A DNA stretch of 64,000 nucleotides from Deltaproteobacteria bacterium (GCA_016219175.1 JACRCD010000093.1:51184-115183), one strand, 5' to 3'. Counted from the stretch's first letter, positions 37,852-47,923 are shown. Translations and numbers: made by a program. Notes: generated from the letters alone by a model not told the origin.

Positions 37852-39898
37852 CGACAGAATACTTGTCATTGATGACGATCGGCAGATATGGAAGGCCTAT
37901 CAGGAGGTGCTGGCGCCGGAACCGCTTTCTTCGGATTCTCCCCTGGCCCGGATCAAGGCGCTGATTGAAGACAATAGCGTGAAAGCCGCCGTCGAGGAAA
38001 AACGCTTTACCGTCTCCTTTGCCAGCCAAGGTCAGGAAGGGTATGGCCTGGTTCTTGAGGCCAACAAGAGGCAGGCCCCCTTTGCCGTTATCTTTCTTGA
38101 TATCCGCATGCCTCCAGGCTGGGACGGGGTTGAGACCGCCGCCAATATCAGGCGCATTGATCCTCTGGTGGAAATCGTTATTGTCACGGCCTTCTCGGAT
38201 CGTTCACGGGCCGATATTGCCCGGGTTCTGGGCACGCCGTCAAAATTTCTTTTTATCCGTAAACCTTTTGACGCCGAAGAACTCAAGCAGCTCGCCCTGT
38301 CGCTCACGGAAAAGTGGAACATCGGCTGCCGGGAGGCCAGACAGCGCAATGCCCTGAGCCGTTCCGAGGCCCGTTTCCGTTCCCTGGTGGAAACCACCAG
38401 TGACTGGGTCTGGGAAGCGGACCGTGAAGGCACATTAATCTACTGCTCCCCGGTTTCCGAGCGTCTTTTCGGCTTTAGTCCCGAAGAATTGCTGGGAAAA
38501 AACATGTTTGCCGCCCTGCGGGCCGAGGAAAAAGACAGCCTCGATTATGAGCAGATTTTCACCAACAGCGCCAAGGCGGAGGTCTGTTTTCAGGCGATTG
38601 AACACCGTTGTCTCCACAAGGATGGCGGGATTGTTGTCATTGAATCCAGCGGCAGGCCGGTTCTGGGCGAGGACGGCCAGGTGACCGGCTTCAGGGGCAT
38701 CGACCGTGATATTACCGCCCGCATCCAGGGTGAAAAGGAAAAAAAGGTGCTTGAGGAGCAGATCCGCCATACCCAGAAGCTTGAGGCCCTGGGAACCCTG
38801 GCCGGAGGGGTGGCGCACGACATGAACAACATTCTCACGCCAATTATGGGTTATTGTGAATTAGCCCATTTAAGTATCGGTCCGGATCATCCTCTGCAAT
38901 CCTCTCTGGATGTGATCGATAAAAGCGCCCGGCGCGCCGCGAACCTCATTCGCCAGATTCTGGCCTTCAGCCGCAAACAGGTCATGGAAACACGGGTTAT
39001 CAATCTGAATACGGTAATCAACGATTTTGCCAAGATGCTGATGCGGCTCATCAGGGAGGACGTGGAACTGCAGTTTGAGCTGTGCGATGATGTCTGCGTT
39101 ATTGAGGCGGACATCGGCCAGATGGAACAGATCCTGTTGAATTTAGTGGTCAATGCCAGGGATGCGGTGTCCAGTAACGGCAAGATTATTATCAGGACCG
39201 GCCTGACGGAAATCAACTATCCCATAAACGATATTGACCATATTCCTTTCGGTGGTTCCTATATTGTCCTGTCTGTAATAGATAACGGCCAGGGGATTGA
39301 CCAGGAAACCCTGAAGATGATTTTTGACCCGTTTTTCACCACCAAGGAGAAAGGAAAAGGCACGGGCATGGGTCTGGCTACCGTCCATGGCATAGTCAGA
39401 CAGCATAACGGCCATATCAGGGTGGAAACCCTGCAGGGACAGGGAAGCTCTTTCCACATCTACATCCCCAAGACAACGCAGTTTCACCTTGATACCGAAC
39501 CCCAGAAAACGGCTGAGGAAATCGCCGGGGGAGAGGAAACGTTACTGCTGGTGGAAGACGATCCGGCGGTGCGGGAGATGATCCAGACGTCCTTGACGGA
39601 GCTGGGCTACAAGGTGATAGCGGCAGCCAACGGCAACGAGGGGCTGGCTCTGTTCAAGGAAAATATAAAGGCTGTCGATCTGGTGCTCACGGACATTGTC
39701 ATGCCGGGAATGGGGGGGCCTGCCATGGCAGCGCTCATCAAGGAAATTCACCCGGAATTGCCGGTCGTCTTCATGACCGGCTACGCCTCTGATCAGGAAT
39801 TTCACACGCAGCCCCATCAAAATGGCGTGACAATCCTGCAAAAACCTTTTCAGCCGAGAGAGTTGGCGCGCCAGCTTCGTCTTGCTCTCGACAGATAA
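37838..39898 (+). CDS. Hybrid histidine kinase: REC-PAS-HisKA-HATPase-REC
   Basis: Domain order over 686 residues: an N-terminal receiver-like domain (IDDDRQIWKAY; VIFLDIRMPPGWDG with its Asp near residue 90; then KPFDAEEL), a PAS domain (about 175-295, SLVETTSDWVWEADREGTLI), HisKA with phospho-His in GGVAHDMNNILTP, HATPase with DNGQGI and GTGMGLATVHGIV, and a C-terminal receiver with Asp in LVLTDIVMPGMGG. There is no membrane segment or DNA-binding domain, so it likely receives phosphate from the membrane kinase encoded just upstream and passes it on. The output is unknown. Confidence 0.9.
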   Translation: MQVDNDRILVIDDDRQIWKAYQEVLAPEPLSSDSPLARIKALIEDNSVKAAVEEKRFTVSFASQGQEGYGLVLEANKRQAPFAVIFLDIRMPPGWDGVETAANIRRIDPLVEIVIVTAFSDRSRADIARVLGTPSKFLFIRKPFDAEELKQLALSLTEKWNIGCREARQRNALSRSEARFRSLVETTSDWVWEADREGTLIYCSPVSERLFGFSPEELLGKNMFAALRAEEKDSLDYEQIFTNSAKAEVCFQAIEHRCLHKDGGIVVIESSGRPVLGEDGQVTGFRGIDRDITARIQGEKEKKVLEEQIRHTQKLEALGTLAGGVAHDMNNILTPIMGYCELAHLSIGPDHPLQSSLDVIDKSARRAANLIRQILAFSRKQVMETRVINLNTVINDFAKMLMRLIREDVELQFELCDDVCVIEADIGQMEQILLNLVVNARDAVSSNGKIIIRTGLTEINYPINDIDHIPFGGSYIVLSVIDNGQGIDQETLKMIFDPFFTTKEKGKGTGMGLATVHGIVRQHNGHIRVETLQGQGSSFHIYIPKTTQFHLDTEPQKTAEEIAGGEETLLLVEDDPAVREMIQTSLTELGYKVIAAANGNEGLALFKENIKAVDLVLTDIVMPGMGGPAMAALIKEIHPELPVVFMTGYASDQEFHTQPHQNGVTILQKPFQPRELARQLRLALDR

Positions 39899-39971
39899 AA
39901 AATGATGTACCGGTTAGAAGGATGCGGGCCCGCACCCTGCATCCTTCTGCCTTGCCGGGATGGTCAGCCGG

Positions 39972-40529
39972 TTAGTTTTCCATCCACTTCTCGAGTTTTT
40001 TGACTTCTTCCGCGGTCAGCACAATCCGCAGCGGTCCTCGTTCGCCCTCAAGCAGCGCCATGGATCTCTCGAACAGGGTATGGTTGCTGCCAAAGGTGTT
40101 GGCAAAGCTGCCAACCTCAACGTCGGAGTAAACGACAGCAGACTTAAAATCGCGCACAGCCTCCTCTTCGCGGCCAAGCTGACTCTTGGCCAATCCTCTG
40201 GCCAGGAAAGCCGTCCCCCGCTCACGATTCATCGTGATGGCGTGATTCAGATCTTCGAGGGCGCACTCATAATCCCCTTCGTCCAGAAAGGCGATGCCGC
40301 GATAATAATAACCTCGGTCATTGTCAGGTTCCAGTTCCAGAACAGCGGTGAAATCATCAATGGCCTTATCATACTCTCCTGTTTTGAGATAGGCGACACC
40401 ACGGCTCAGGTAGGACCGCACAGGATCATACCCCTCGTCGTGAGCTCTGGTGAACTTTTCAATGCTCTCTTTCAACTGTCCGTCAATAAACAAAGTTTGT
40501 GCTTCATGAAACAGTTCTGTTGTTGTCAT
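39972..40529 (-). CDS. Tetratricopeptide-repeat protein
   Basis: At least three TPR units are visible in the middle of the 185-residue protein, e.g. SRGVAYLKTGEYDKAIDDFT and YYRGIAFLDEGDYECALEDL, each with the W/Y-G-Y-A-P pattern of the repeat. No signal peptide is seen, so it is probably a cytoplasmic scaffold. A strong GGAGGAGG site precedes the ATG. It is divergent from the radical SAM gene with 175 bp between, AT-rich and without features I can name. Partners are unknown. Confidence 0.85.
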   Translation of the reverse strand: MTTTELFHEAQTLFIDGQLKESIEKFTRAHDEGYDPVRSYLSRGVAYLKTGEYDKAIDDFTAVLELEPDNDRGYYYRGIAFLDEGDYECALEDLNHAITMNRERGTAFLARGLAKSQLGREEEAVRDFKSAVVYSDVEVGSFANTFGSNHTLFERSMALLEGERGPLRIVLTAEEVKKLEKWMEN

Positions 40530-40704
40530 ATGACACCTCCTCCTTTTTTTATGAAAAAAAGGATTGTTTAATAATCATGTTTTCTGCAAGAATAAGTTAA
40601 ATCATACTATTCTTCAATTAAACGATAATAATTATTACGACAAAAAACTAGACATTCCCTGATGTTTTCTCCGAAAATTTAATTGCCATTGACGGCCTTT
40701 TCCC

Positions 40705-42009
40705 ATGGATACTGCTCTCTTTTCAAAATCCGCAACTTCCCTTACTGACAACAATAATCTCATTCATGACCGCTTCGGCAATCTCGGCAGACTGGATGCG
40801 GTCCTGATCAACCAGAACGGAGCGCATCTGCAGTATGCTGAATTTGACCCGACCTCCATCCACCTGACCGTGACCGGACGCTGTTACGCACGCTGCCAGG
40901 GATGTATTAATGCCACCATAACCTCGCCCTGCCATTCCAGCCGTGCCGAATTCACGCCGGTGGCCGACACCAATCCCAAGCGCGATGCGGCAGCCATTGT
41001 CAACCTGCTGGGAGAGCATCCCGACAAGGAAGGGGTTATCTGTTTTTACGGGGGAGAGCCGCTGCTTGCGCCCCAAGCCATTATGGAGGTCATGGCCGGA
41101 ATCGATGCGGGTTTCACCGCCCGGCCGGTAAAATACATGCTCTATACCAACGGAGACCTGCTTGAAGCGACCGGCGCCGGATATCCCGATCTCATCAACC
41201 GTCTCTGGCTGGTGTCGGTGTCCATTGACGGCCAACGTGACCAGCATGAGCGGATACGCATCGGCACCTCGCTTGACCGCATCCACAAAGGACTGACGTC
41301 CATCAACCCCCTGTGCCCCGGCGCCGTGCTCATGTGGTCCACCCTGCGGGAAGAGCAATCACTGGCCGACTGTTTCAAGGAGTTCATGATCCTGTATGAG
41401 CAGGGCGTGGCCGATCAATTCTTCTGGCACTGGGTTGAAACCGGGGAGCCTTTTGCCGACGTGGCCGGATATGCCGCACGCTACGAAAGGGAGCTGTCGA
41501 TGATCATGGATGTTTATGTCGACCATCTCCGCCAGGGCATTATTCTGCCTCTGGTCCATGTCAATGAGCTGATTTTGTTTGTGCTGGCTGGGGTGTCCCG
41601 TAACTCCTCGGGCTGCGGGGTGGAGCTTGCGGAAAATTACGATCTGATTGACGGCAAAATTCACTCCTGCGCCGATCTTCCCCCTGAGCTGGCAATCGGC
41701 AGCATCGATGAGCATGGCAACATCCATTTCACCCCGCATGATCTTCTCGCCCTTGTTTCCTATAAGGATAAACTCGGCTGCTACCACTGCGGCGTTCACA
41801 GTTATTGCGGCGGACGCTGTCCGGTCCAGGCCCATGCCGGTTCACCCCTGCGGCTTACCCAGTACTGCCAGTTGATGAGGCTGCATGTCGGCATTGTGCT
41901 CGAAAGACTCGATGAAATTTCCGCCTTGATAAAGCAGCATGAGCTGACTGCCCAGCAGATCTACGACAGCTCAGCCATCTATGCCCAGTTTACCGATGTC
42001 ACGCCCTGA
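40705..42009 (+). CDS. Radical SAM protein with SPASM-like C-terminus
   Basis: The 434-residue protein has the [4Fe-4S]-SAM motif C60-x3-C64-x2-C67 (CYARCQGC), the SAM-binding GGEP at 116-119, and a Cys-rich C-terminal region (C304, C322, C359, C362, C368, C372, C388) like SPASM domains that hold auxiliary clusters. SPASM proteins commonly modify peptides or other small substrates. It does not match anSME, PqqE or MoaA patterns that I know, and no precursor peptide is evident nearby. It overlaps the next gene by 29 nt, indicating coupled synthesis. Substrate unknown. Confidence 0.85.
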   Translation: MDTALFSKSATSLTDNNNLIHDRFGNLGRLDAVLINQNGAHLQYAEFDPTSIHLTVTGRCYARCQGCINATITSPCHSSRAEFTPVADTNPKRDAAAIVNLLGEHPDKEGVICFYGGEPLLAPQAIMEVMAGIDAGFTARPVKYMLYTNGDLLEATGAGYPDLINRLWLVSVSIDGQRDQHERIRIGTSLDRIHKGLTSINPLCPGAVLMWSTLREEQSLADCFKEFMILYEQGVADQFFWHWVETGEPFADVAGYAARYERELSMIMDVYVDHLRQGIILPLVHVNELILFVLAGVSRNSSGCGVELAENYDLIDGKIHSCADLPPELAIGSIDEHGNIHFTPHDLLALVSYKDKLGCYHCGVHSYCGGRCPVQAHAGSPLRLTQYCQLMRLHVGIVLERLDEISALIKQHELTAQQIYDSSAIYAQFTDVTP

Positions 42010-43318
42010 CGGAAACGGCAACACGGCCCATGTCATGTTGAAGGCAAAGCAAGATCCAGCCGGGATGCACGCAGGGACCCATTACAATGGGCTCGTGGTG
42101 GCGGGGTTCGGGGCCATCGGACAGGGGCTGTTTGCCATCGGCGACTCCTGTCTCCGATCTTTTGCCGACATCCTGGTGATAGACCGGGAACTGACCCGGG
42201 CTGAAAATCTTCTCCCGGCCGGGGCGCGGTTCATCCGTGGGGATATCAGAGACAACGACTGGCTCATGGACCAACTGAACACCCTTGCCTCTCCCGTTCT
42301 TTTTGTCAATCTTTGCTCAGGCGTTGACAATGTAATGATACGCCGGCTGCTGGGCAAGGCCGGCATCGCCTATCTTGACTCCTGCTGCTGCGCCCCCGAA
42401 GGTTCAACAGAGGCGCGTTTCAGCCGGATGATGCCGTACACCATGACGAAAATAGCTAGCAGCAGGCCCCAGTGGCTCTGCTGGGGAATTAACCCCGGCC
42501 TGGTCGAGCTCATGACCAGAAAGATCATCGCCGGGTTTGACCCGGGGGAAGGGAATTTTGAAATAACAATCTTTGAGCATGACCAGCTTGAGGGTGAAAA
42601 CGGGGTAATTGTCGGCTGGTGTCCCGAGGCGCTGATCGAGGAAATCATGAGATCGCCGACCCTTGAATGCAGCGCGGGACAACTCCTTGAAAAAACGGGG
42701 CTGGGAGCAGGAAAGGTGCTGGCCTGCTGGGGCGGTCAACCGGTGGCCTCAAGGGTGGTGGCCCATGAGGATATCTGGAATATCGGCCGGCTCCCCGGAG
42801 TGCTCAAGGCGCGCTTCATCTATGGGCTGCACCCGGGGGTCATGCGCATTCTTGGGCAGGACATCAGCCAGGCCCGGATTCTTCTCAAAACCCCGGGACG
42901 GGGCGAGCCGGTTTTTGGCGCGGAACGCCTGGCCGTTTCGGTAAAAAGCGGGGTTTCCGGCAGGGAGCGGGTCCTGATCTGGCAGGAGAACCATCATGAC
43001 ATCTGGCAACGCCATGGCATCAATGCCGTGCAGTACCAGACCGGCAAGGCGCTGCTGCTTGCCCTGCGTCTGCTGCAGCTCACCAGCCTTGGGGAACTTG
43101 CCGGGCAATATTGCGCAGCCGATCTGCCCTTAACCGGCCAGGACTGGGGCGCAATCGATCTGTTCATGCATGATCTCGCCATCAACTGGCGGGACGCGAA
43201 GGACCTTGACTTGCGGCTCTGTCCCCGGGCAGAGTCTGGAGGCGGCCCAACTCAATTACCGTGCCCATGCGGCGCCGCTACATTCACGAAAGAGGCAGCC
43301 CCATGCCCTTGCTGCTGA
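41981..43318 (+). CDS. Homospermidine synthase / saccharopine dehydrogenase-like oxidoreductase
   Basis: The Rossmann motif GFGAIGQG at 42-49 near the start, VLFVNLCSGVDNVMIRRLLG near 105-125, then AYLDSCCCAPEG and WLCWGINPGLVELM are comparable with homospermidine synthase (INLS-VD...; LYLDTC...; GMNPGLV). The protein may therefore join or rearrange an amine substrate with NAD(P). An unusual C-terminal tail carries C428, C430, C442, C444 and C445 and overlaps the convergent ClC gene by 35 nt. Start uncertain: ATGs at 41981, 41996 and 42032 are all in frame. Pairing with a radical SAM enzyme suggests sequential steps on one substrate, which is inference. Confidence 0.7.
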   Translation: MPSLPMSRPDGNGNTAHVMLKAKQDPAGMHAGTHYNGLVVAGFGAIGQGLFAIGDSCLRSFADILVIDRELTRAENLLPAGARFIRGDIRDNDWLMDQLNTLASPVLFVNLCSGVDNVMIRRLLGKAGIAYLDSCCCAPEGSTEARFSRMMPYTMTKIASSRPQWLCWGINPGLVELMTRKIIAGFDPGEGNFEITIFEHDQLEGENGVIVGWCPEALIEEIMRSPTLECSAGQLLEKTGLGAGKVLACWGGQPVASRVVAHEDIWNIGRLPGVLKARFIYGLHPGVMRILGQDISQARILLKTPGRGEPVFGAERLAVSVKSGVSGRERVLIWQENHHDIWQRHGINAVQYQTGKALLLALRLLQLTSLGELAGQYCAADLPLTGQDWGAIDLFMHDLAINWRDAKDLDLRLCPRAESGGGPTQLPCPCGAATFTKEAAPCPCC

Positions 43319-45062
43319 TGCCCTTCTTCACGACCTCACGGTTGTAAACCGCGATCACATCCCTTCTCTTCAGCATGCCCACCACCCAGCGCGCCTGCTG
43401 GTTTTCAACCACCGGGATCTCATCTATGCCTTTTTTATCAAAAAGCATCATGGCGGTGAGGAGATCGTCGTCCGGGGTGAGGGTGATGACATCACGGGCG
43501 CAGATGTTGCCGACACTGGCGTTAGACCGCAACTCCTCATCATGGAGTATCGCCTTCACGTCCTGCAGGGAAATGATGCCGACCATCTGCCCGGCATTTG
43601 TCCCCGAATCCGCCAGGACCGGGAAATAAAAACTGTCTTCGGCCATGCTGAAAATTTTGAGAAGATGGTTGATATTGGCTGATTCGCTGACAAACCCCAC
43701 ATCCTCCGTCATGGCCAGGCCGACCTTGATCGATTTCATGATCGCGGTTTCCCGGCCATCATGGATATCGATACCCTCCCTGGTAAAATCAACCGTGTCG
43801 ATGGAATCCTGGTACAGTTTCCGGGAAACCACCGTGCCGATAATACTGGTCAGCATGATGGGGATGATGATCAGATAGTTGCCCGTCATCTCAAAGAGGA
43901 GAAAAATGGCGGTCAGCGGAGCATGGGTTACCGCGCCCAAAAATGAACCGATACCCACCGCGGCATAGGCGCCGCTGGCGGAAATGGCGCCGGCCGGCAG
44001 CAGGAAGTTGGCCACCCCGCCAAAGGCGCCGCCAAGCACCGCACCGATAAAGAGCGAGGGCGCAAACACCCCCCCTGCCCCGCCGGCGCCAAGGGTAACG
44101 GCGGTGGCAACAATTTTCAGCAAGACCAGGGCAAGCATGACCGAAATGACGCCGTTGCCCCGCAGGACATCGCCGATATAGTCATAGCCGTTGCCCATGA
44201 CCTGGGGCATGACGATGCCGATGGAACCAACAATAAAGGCCCCGGCAATGGGCTTTACAAAGACATGAACCGGCAGGGCGTCAAATCTGTCCCTCACCCA
44301 GTAAAAAACCCGGATGTAGAGGACCGCCACGATACCCACGACGATGCCCATCAGCAGATAAAGCGGAATTTCCAGCGGGGCATTGATCAGCTGATAATCC
44401 GGGACCGGGAAGGCCGGGGTCTCACCATAGGCCGCCCGGGAAACGACGGTGGCCATGGCCGAGGAAATTACCAGGGCGGCAAAGGATGACATCTCGTAGG
44501 TGCCGAGCAGGACAATTTCCGCGGCAAAGAAAACCCCGGCAATGGGGGCATTGAACATGGCGGCCACGCCGCCTGCGCAACCCGCCGCTATGTAAACCTT
44601 CATCCGGCTGCCGGAAACCCTGAGAAACTGGCCGACCTGGGAACCTACAGCACCGCCCACCTGGGCAATCGGCCCCTCCACCCCGGCGGAGCCGCCGGTG
44701 CCGATGGTAAGAGAGGTGGAGATTGTCTTGAGCAGGATGGTGCGGAACCTGATTCTGCCGCCCCGCAGATTCACCTCGCGCAGGAATTTGGGAAACCCGT
44801 AGCCGTTAATTTCCCCGGGGAAAAAATAACTGAAGGGGATGAGCAGCACCATGCCAAGCATGGGCAGCAACGGCAGCAGCAGCAAACGCAGTCCGCCGTC
44901 ACCGATGAGCAGCCTGTGTCCGTTTTCAAAAACATACTGGTGAACAAGTGCTTCCGTTGACCGGAAAAGAATATTGGCCACCCCTGCCGCAAGGCCGATC
45001 AGGGAAGCGATGACCACCATCAGGGCATTTTCCCCGGGGAAGAGTTTCTTTATTCTTTTCAT
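43284..45062 (-). CDS. ClC-family chloride channel/transporter with CBS pair
   Basis: Membrane domain (about residues 10-430) with ClC signatures: GSAGVEGPIAQVGGAVGSQV carrying the gating Glu, and GAGGAGGVFAPSLFIGA. Residues 455-585 form two CBS domains (AMTEDVGFVSESANINHLL and VGNICARDVITLTPDDDLLT), which usually bind nucleotides and regulate transport. Whether it is a channel or a Cl-/H+ antiporter cannot be told by eye. Length 592 residues. It lies alone on the minus strand between the HSS-like gene and dgt. Confidence 0.93.
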   Translation of the reverse strand: MKRIKKLFPGENALMVVIASLIGLAAGVANILFRSTEALVHQYVFENGHRLLIGDGGLRLLLLPLLPMLGMVLLIPFSYFFPGEINGYGFPKFLREVNLRGGRIRFRTILLKTISTSLTIGTGGSAGVEGPIAQVGGAVGSQVGQFLRVSGSRMKVYIAAGCAGGVAAMFNAPIAGVFFAAEIVLLGTYEMSSFAALVISSAMATVVSRAAYGETPAFPVPDYQLINAPLEIPLYLLMGIVVGIVAVLYIRVFYWVRDRFDALPVHVFVKPIAGAFIVGSIGIVMPQVMGNGYDYIGDVLRGNGVISVMLALVLLKIVATAVTLGAGGAGGVFAPSLFIGAVLGGAFGGVANFLLPAGAISASGAYAAVGIGSFLGAVTHAPLTAIFLLFEMTGNYLIIIPIMLTSIIGTVVSRKLYQDSIDTVDFTREGIDIHDGRETAIMKSIKVGLAMTEDVGFVSESANINHLLKIFSMAEDSFYFPVLADSGTNAGQMVGIISLQDVKAILHDEELRSNASVGNICARDVITLTPDDDLLTAMMLFDKKGIDEIPVVENQQARWVVGMLKRRDVIAVYNREVVKKGISSKGMGLPLS

Positions 45063-45194
45063 TGGCTTCTTATTCTTTGACCTGATAAATTATCTGTCAA
45101 CTTTATAACATATTGTAATGATAGCTATAATTGCTGCTCCAAGAATCCTATACCCCCATCCTGTGGGTATTGAACGGAGTCCCGCAACGGGGGG

Positions 45195-46358
45195 TTAAGC
45201 TTTTTGCGGGATCACACAGCCCAACAAACTCGCCTGCTTGAGAAAATAATCATCCGTCATGCCGGCCAGAAAATCGCAGACTATGGCGGCCGGGGGATTT
45301 TCGGCCACATAAGCGGGATCCATCTTACCGGCAAAATCAGCAAAAATACCGTTGTTACCCCGCAGCGCCTGCATTTCCTCAAGACAGGCATAAAAAAGAC
45401 ATCGATAACATGTCCTGATTTTTTCCTGGTCTTTTTTGATCACCGGGTTCAGGTAAATCCGTTCATAATTGAATTTTTTCAGATTGCGCAGAATATCTGA
45501 AATTTCCCGGCTGAAACCGACAGATCCATGCCGGCTGTTTTTTAACAGATCCGTCACCAGATTATGGACAATAGTGCCATTGGTCTCACCCAGCATCTCC
45601 CGGCACTGCTCCGGGATATCGCTTCGTTTTATGAGACCAAGCTCGATGGCGTCCTCAATATCGCGGCCGATATAGCTGACCGTGTCGGCAAAGCGGACCA
45701 CGCAGCCTTCAAGGGTCATGGGCGCGAGAACGGCGCGGGGATCCTCGGCCTTAGCGCGTAATTTTTCGTCAAAGGCGGCAAAAGACAGGTCGCGCAGGGG
45801 CTTGAGAGTACGGTCATGCACCTCGCCGTCATGACAGAGAATGCCGTCCAGGGTTTGCAAGGTCAGATTGACGCCGCTGCCCTTCTTTTCAATATGCTCC
45901 AGGAAACGGACACTCTGCAGATTATGCTGAAAGGAAGGGAGCCCATGCTCACGGCACAATGAGTCGAGTATCTTTTCACCATCATGGCCAAAGGGAGGAT
46001 GACCGATATCATGGCCCAGGGCGATGGACTCGATCAGATCCTCGTTTAAGGATAAAACACGGCCGATGGTTCTGGCGATTTTGGAGACAAGCTGCACATG
46101 CAGGACCCGATGGGTGATATGATCATTTCTGACCATGTAAAACACCTGGGTTTTATCAATATAGCGGGTATAGGCCCTTGAGTGCAGAATCCGGTCCGTA
46201 TCAACGGCAAAGGCCGGCCGGTGCCCCTCAAGATATTCCGGATGGCGGCGCAACGCATCCCTGCTCTTTTCAGCATGGGGGCCGAGGTACTGCTCCTCCC
46301 GGGCCGCCAGTATTTTTTTTATTTCTATAAGATATGGATCCGGTGTCTTCTTACCCAT
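45195..46358 (-). CDS. dgt: Deoxyguanosine triphosphate triphosphohydrolase-like HD protein
   Basis: The HD-domain residues are in HRVLHVQLVSKIARTIG and ALGHDIGHPPFGHDGE, and RDIEDAI with the following Asp/Glu completes the metal site. The N-terminal SRDALRRHPEYLEGHRPAFA segment is typical of Dgt-like dNTPases, which hydrolyse dNTPs to deoxynucleosides and triphosphate. I use ATG 46358; TTG at 46370 is in frame. The upstream 281 bp, to the aldolase start, carry a short hairpin with T-runs on both sides (about 46474-46540) whose role is unclear. Confidence 0.9.
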   Translation of the reverse strand: MGKKTPDPYLIEIKKILAAREEQYLGPHAEKSRDALRRHPEYLEGHRPAFAVDTDRILHSRAYTRYIDKTQVFYMVRNDHITHRVLHVQLVSKIARTIGRVLSLNEDLIESIALGHDIGHPPFGHDGEKILDSLCREHGLPSFQHNLQSVRFLEHIEKKGSGVNLTLQTLDGILCHDGEVHDRTLKPLRDLSFAAFDEKLRAKAEDPRAVLAPMTLEGCVVRFADTVSYIGRDIEDAIELGLIKRSDIPEQCREMLGETNGTIVHNLVTDLLKNSRHGSVGFSREISDILRNLKKFNYERIYLNPVIKKDQEKIRTCYRCLFYACLEEMQALRGNNGIFADFAGKMDPAYVAENPPAAIVCDFLAGMTDDYFLKQASLLGCVIPQKA

Positions 46359-46639
46359 TACGTAACCCAATGAAGCTAAGGAAATCGGAAAAGCATTTTC
46401 ATACCCAACCCTGGGTATGTTCTTATCCTATTTTGTTAAACAGTCAACAGATAATCCTCAGCAAAAAAAGAAGCAGGGGTCAGCAGCCGTCACCATCAGA
46501 CTTCAGCTGTCAGCTTTCATTGCCACCCTGCATTTTTTTATAAAAAAACAATGACTATCCAATTAAAAATATTGTAAAATTTAAAGGAATTCATTTGCAT
46601 ACATCTGCCTCAAAAAAAATTAGATCATGGAGAACCTTT

Positions 46640-47923
46640 ATGACTGTCAGTGCCGCAGAGTTTAACCGTGCGCTTGAAATCGGCCGGCCGCCGAACATCG
46701 TCAAACTTTTCCCCAACTCACGAGGTCTGCTGGTAAGCGGGAAAGTAATTGATCACGCCCTGGCGGTAAAGGGCAAGGCCATGACCATTGCAGCCAACGG
46801 CCGCAATTACTTTATCATCAGAGGCGCACTGATGGCGGCGCAAAAAGCCAATGCCGCACTCATCATCGAGATTGCCCGCTCCGAGGGGGGGGCCAAGGCC
46901 TATTGTCCTACCAATTACTGGAATATGGCCCGCATGGTTGACCAGGTCTGCAATGAACTCAAGATCACCATTCCGGTGGCCATTCATGCCGACCATTACG
47001 GCATCAAGAGCGAAAATGATCTGCCCTTTGCCAGTGTCGAGATTCCCACCATCTTTGAGGCCGGCATCACCTCTATTGCCATCGACGCCTCCCACATGTC
47101 AGACGACAAAAACCTGCTGGCCAATCTGGAACTGAACAAATTCATTCCCGCCTGGGCCGGCCTGGAAACCGAGGTGGGGGAAATAAAAGGGAGCCAGGGG
47201 CTTTCCTCTGCCGCCGAAGCCCTTTTTCTCATTCAGGGCCTCAATGCCCACAATATTTTTCCGAACTGGATCGCTCTTAATAACGGCACGACCCATGGAC
47301 TCGAAGCCAGCAGCCAGGGCATCCAGGTTGAACTGACCGCGGAAATCCACCAGGCCCTGGCCCCTTACAAAACATCCGGCGCCCAACATGGCACCTCCGG
47401 CAACAGCTCGGAGCGGTTGCGGGAAATCACCCGGAAAACCCGCACGACAAAAGCCAATGTGGCTACCGCCCTGCAGATGATCTCCTGGGGGGTTGAGGTC
47501 AATGACTATGGCAATGCAATTCTTGACCGCGATGGCAACCTGATCAAGGTCAAAAACGAAGGTGTCACCGAAGAGATGTGGCAGTCCATGGTGGCTTATG
47601 CCAAGGAAAAAGGTTTGAAAGGCGGGGGTTACAAAAGCCTGAATCTGCCCTTTGACAATAAGCTGCTCGGCCAGCCCGCGCCTATCCGGGAACGCATGTG
47701 CAGACGGGTGGAGGATTTTATCTACAACATGCTCGTCAATGTTTTTAACGCGGAAAATACGGCGGAAATCGCCATTGCGGCTATCCTGCGGCAGGGTTCA
47801 TACGACTTGGGGCCAAAGGCTCAGCGCATAGAGGACCCGGCCGATTGGACCCGCGAAAAAATTACGGCCAGGGCTGCGACGCTTAATTCGGACAAAGGTC
47901 CGGAAGGGAATTTTGAAGATTAA
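46640..47923 (+). CDS. fba: Class II fructose-bisphosphate aldolase family protein
   Basis: Zinc-dependent aldolase-fold protein: VAIHADHYG near residue 135 supplies metal/catalytic residues, with IDASHMSDDKNL and AGLETEVGEI following, and AQHGTSGNS near residue 265 is the phosphate-binding glycine loop. At 427 residues it is longer than E. coli FbaA (359), as in a subgroup from anaerobes. GGAG lies seven bases before the ATG at 46640; a TTG 45 bp upstream is in frame but unlikely. It probably splits or forms fructose-1,6-bisphosphate. Confidence 0.85.
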   Translation: MTVSAAEFNRALEIGRPPNIVKLFPNSRGLLVSGKVIDHALAVKGKAMTIAANGRNYFIIRGALMAAQKANAALIIEIARSEGGAKAYCPTNYWNMARMVDQVCNELKITIPVAIHADHYGIKSENDLPFASVEIPTIFEAGITSIAIDASHMSDDKNLLANLELNKFIPAWAGLETEVGEIKGSQGLSSAAEALFLIQGLNAHNIFPNWIALNNGTTHGLEASSQGIQVELTAEIHQALAPYKTSGAQHGTSGNSSERLREITRKTRTTKANVATALQMISWGVEVNDYGNAILDRDGNLIKVKNEGVTEEMWQSMVAYAKEKGLKGGGYKSLNLPFDNKLLGQPAPIRERMCRRVEDFIYNMLVNVFNAENTAEIAIAAILRQGSYDLGPKAQRIEDPADWTREKITARAATLNSDKGPEGNFED

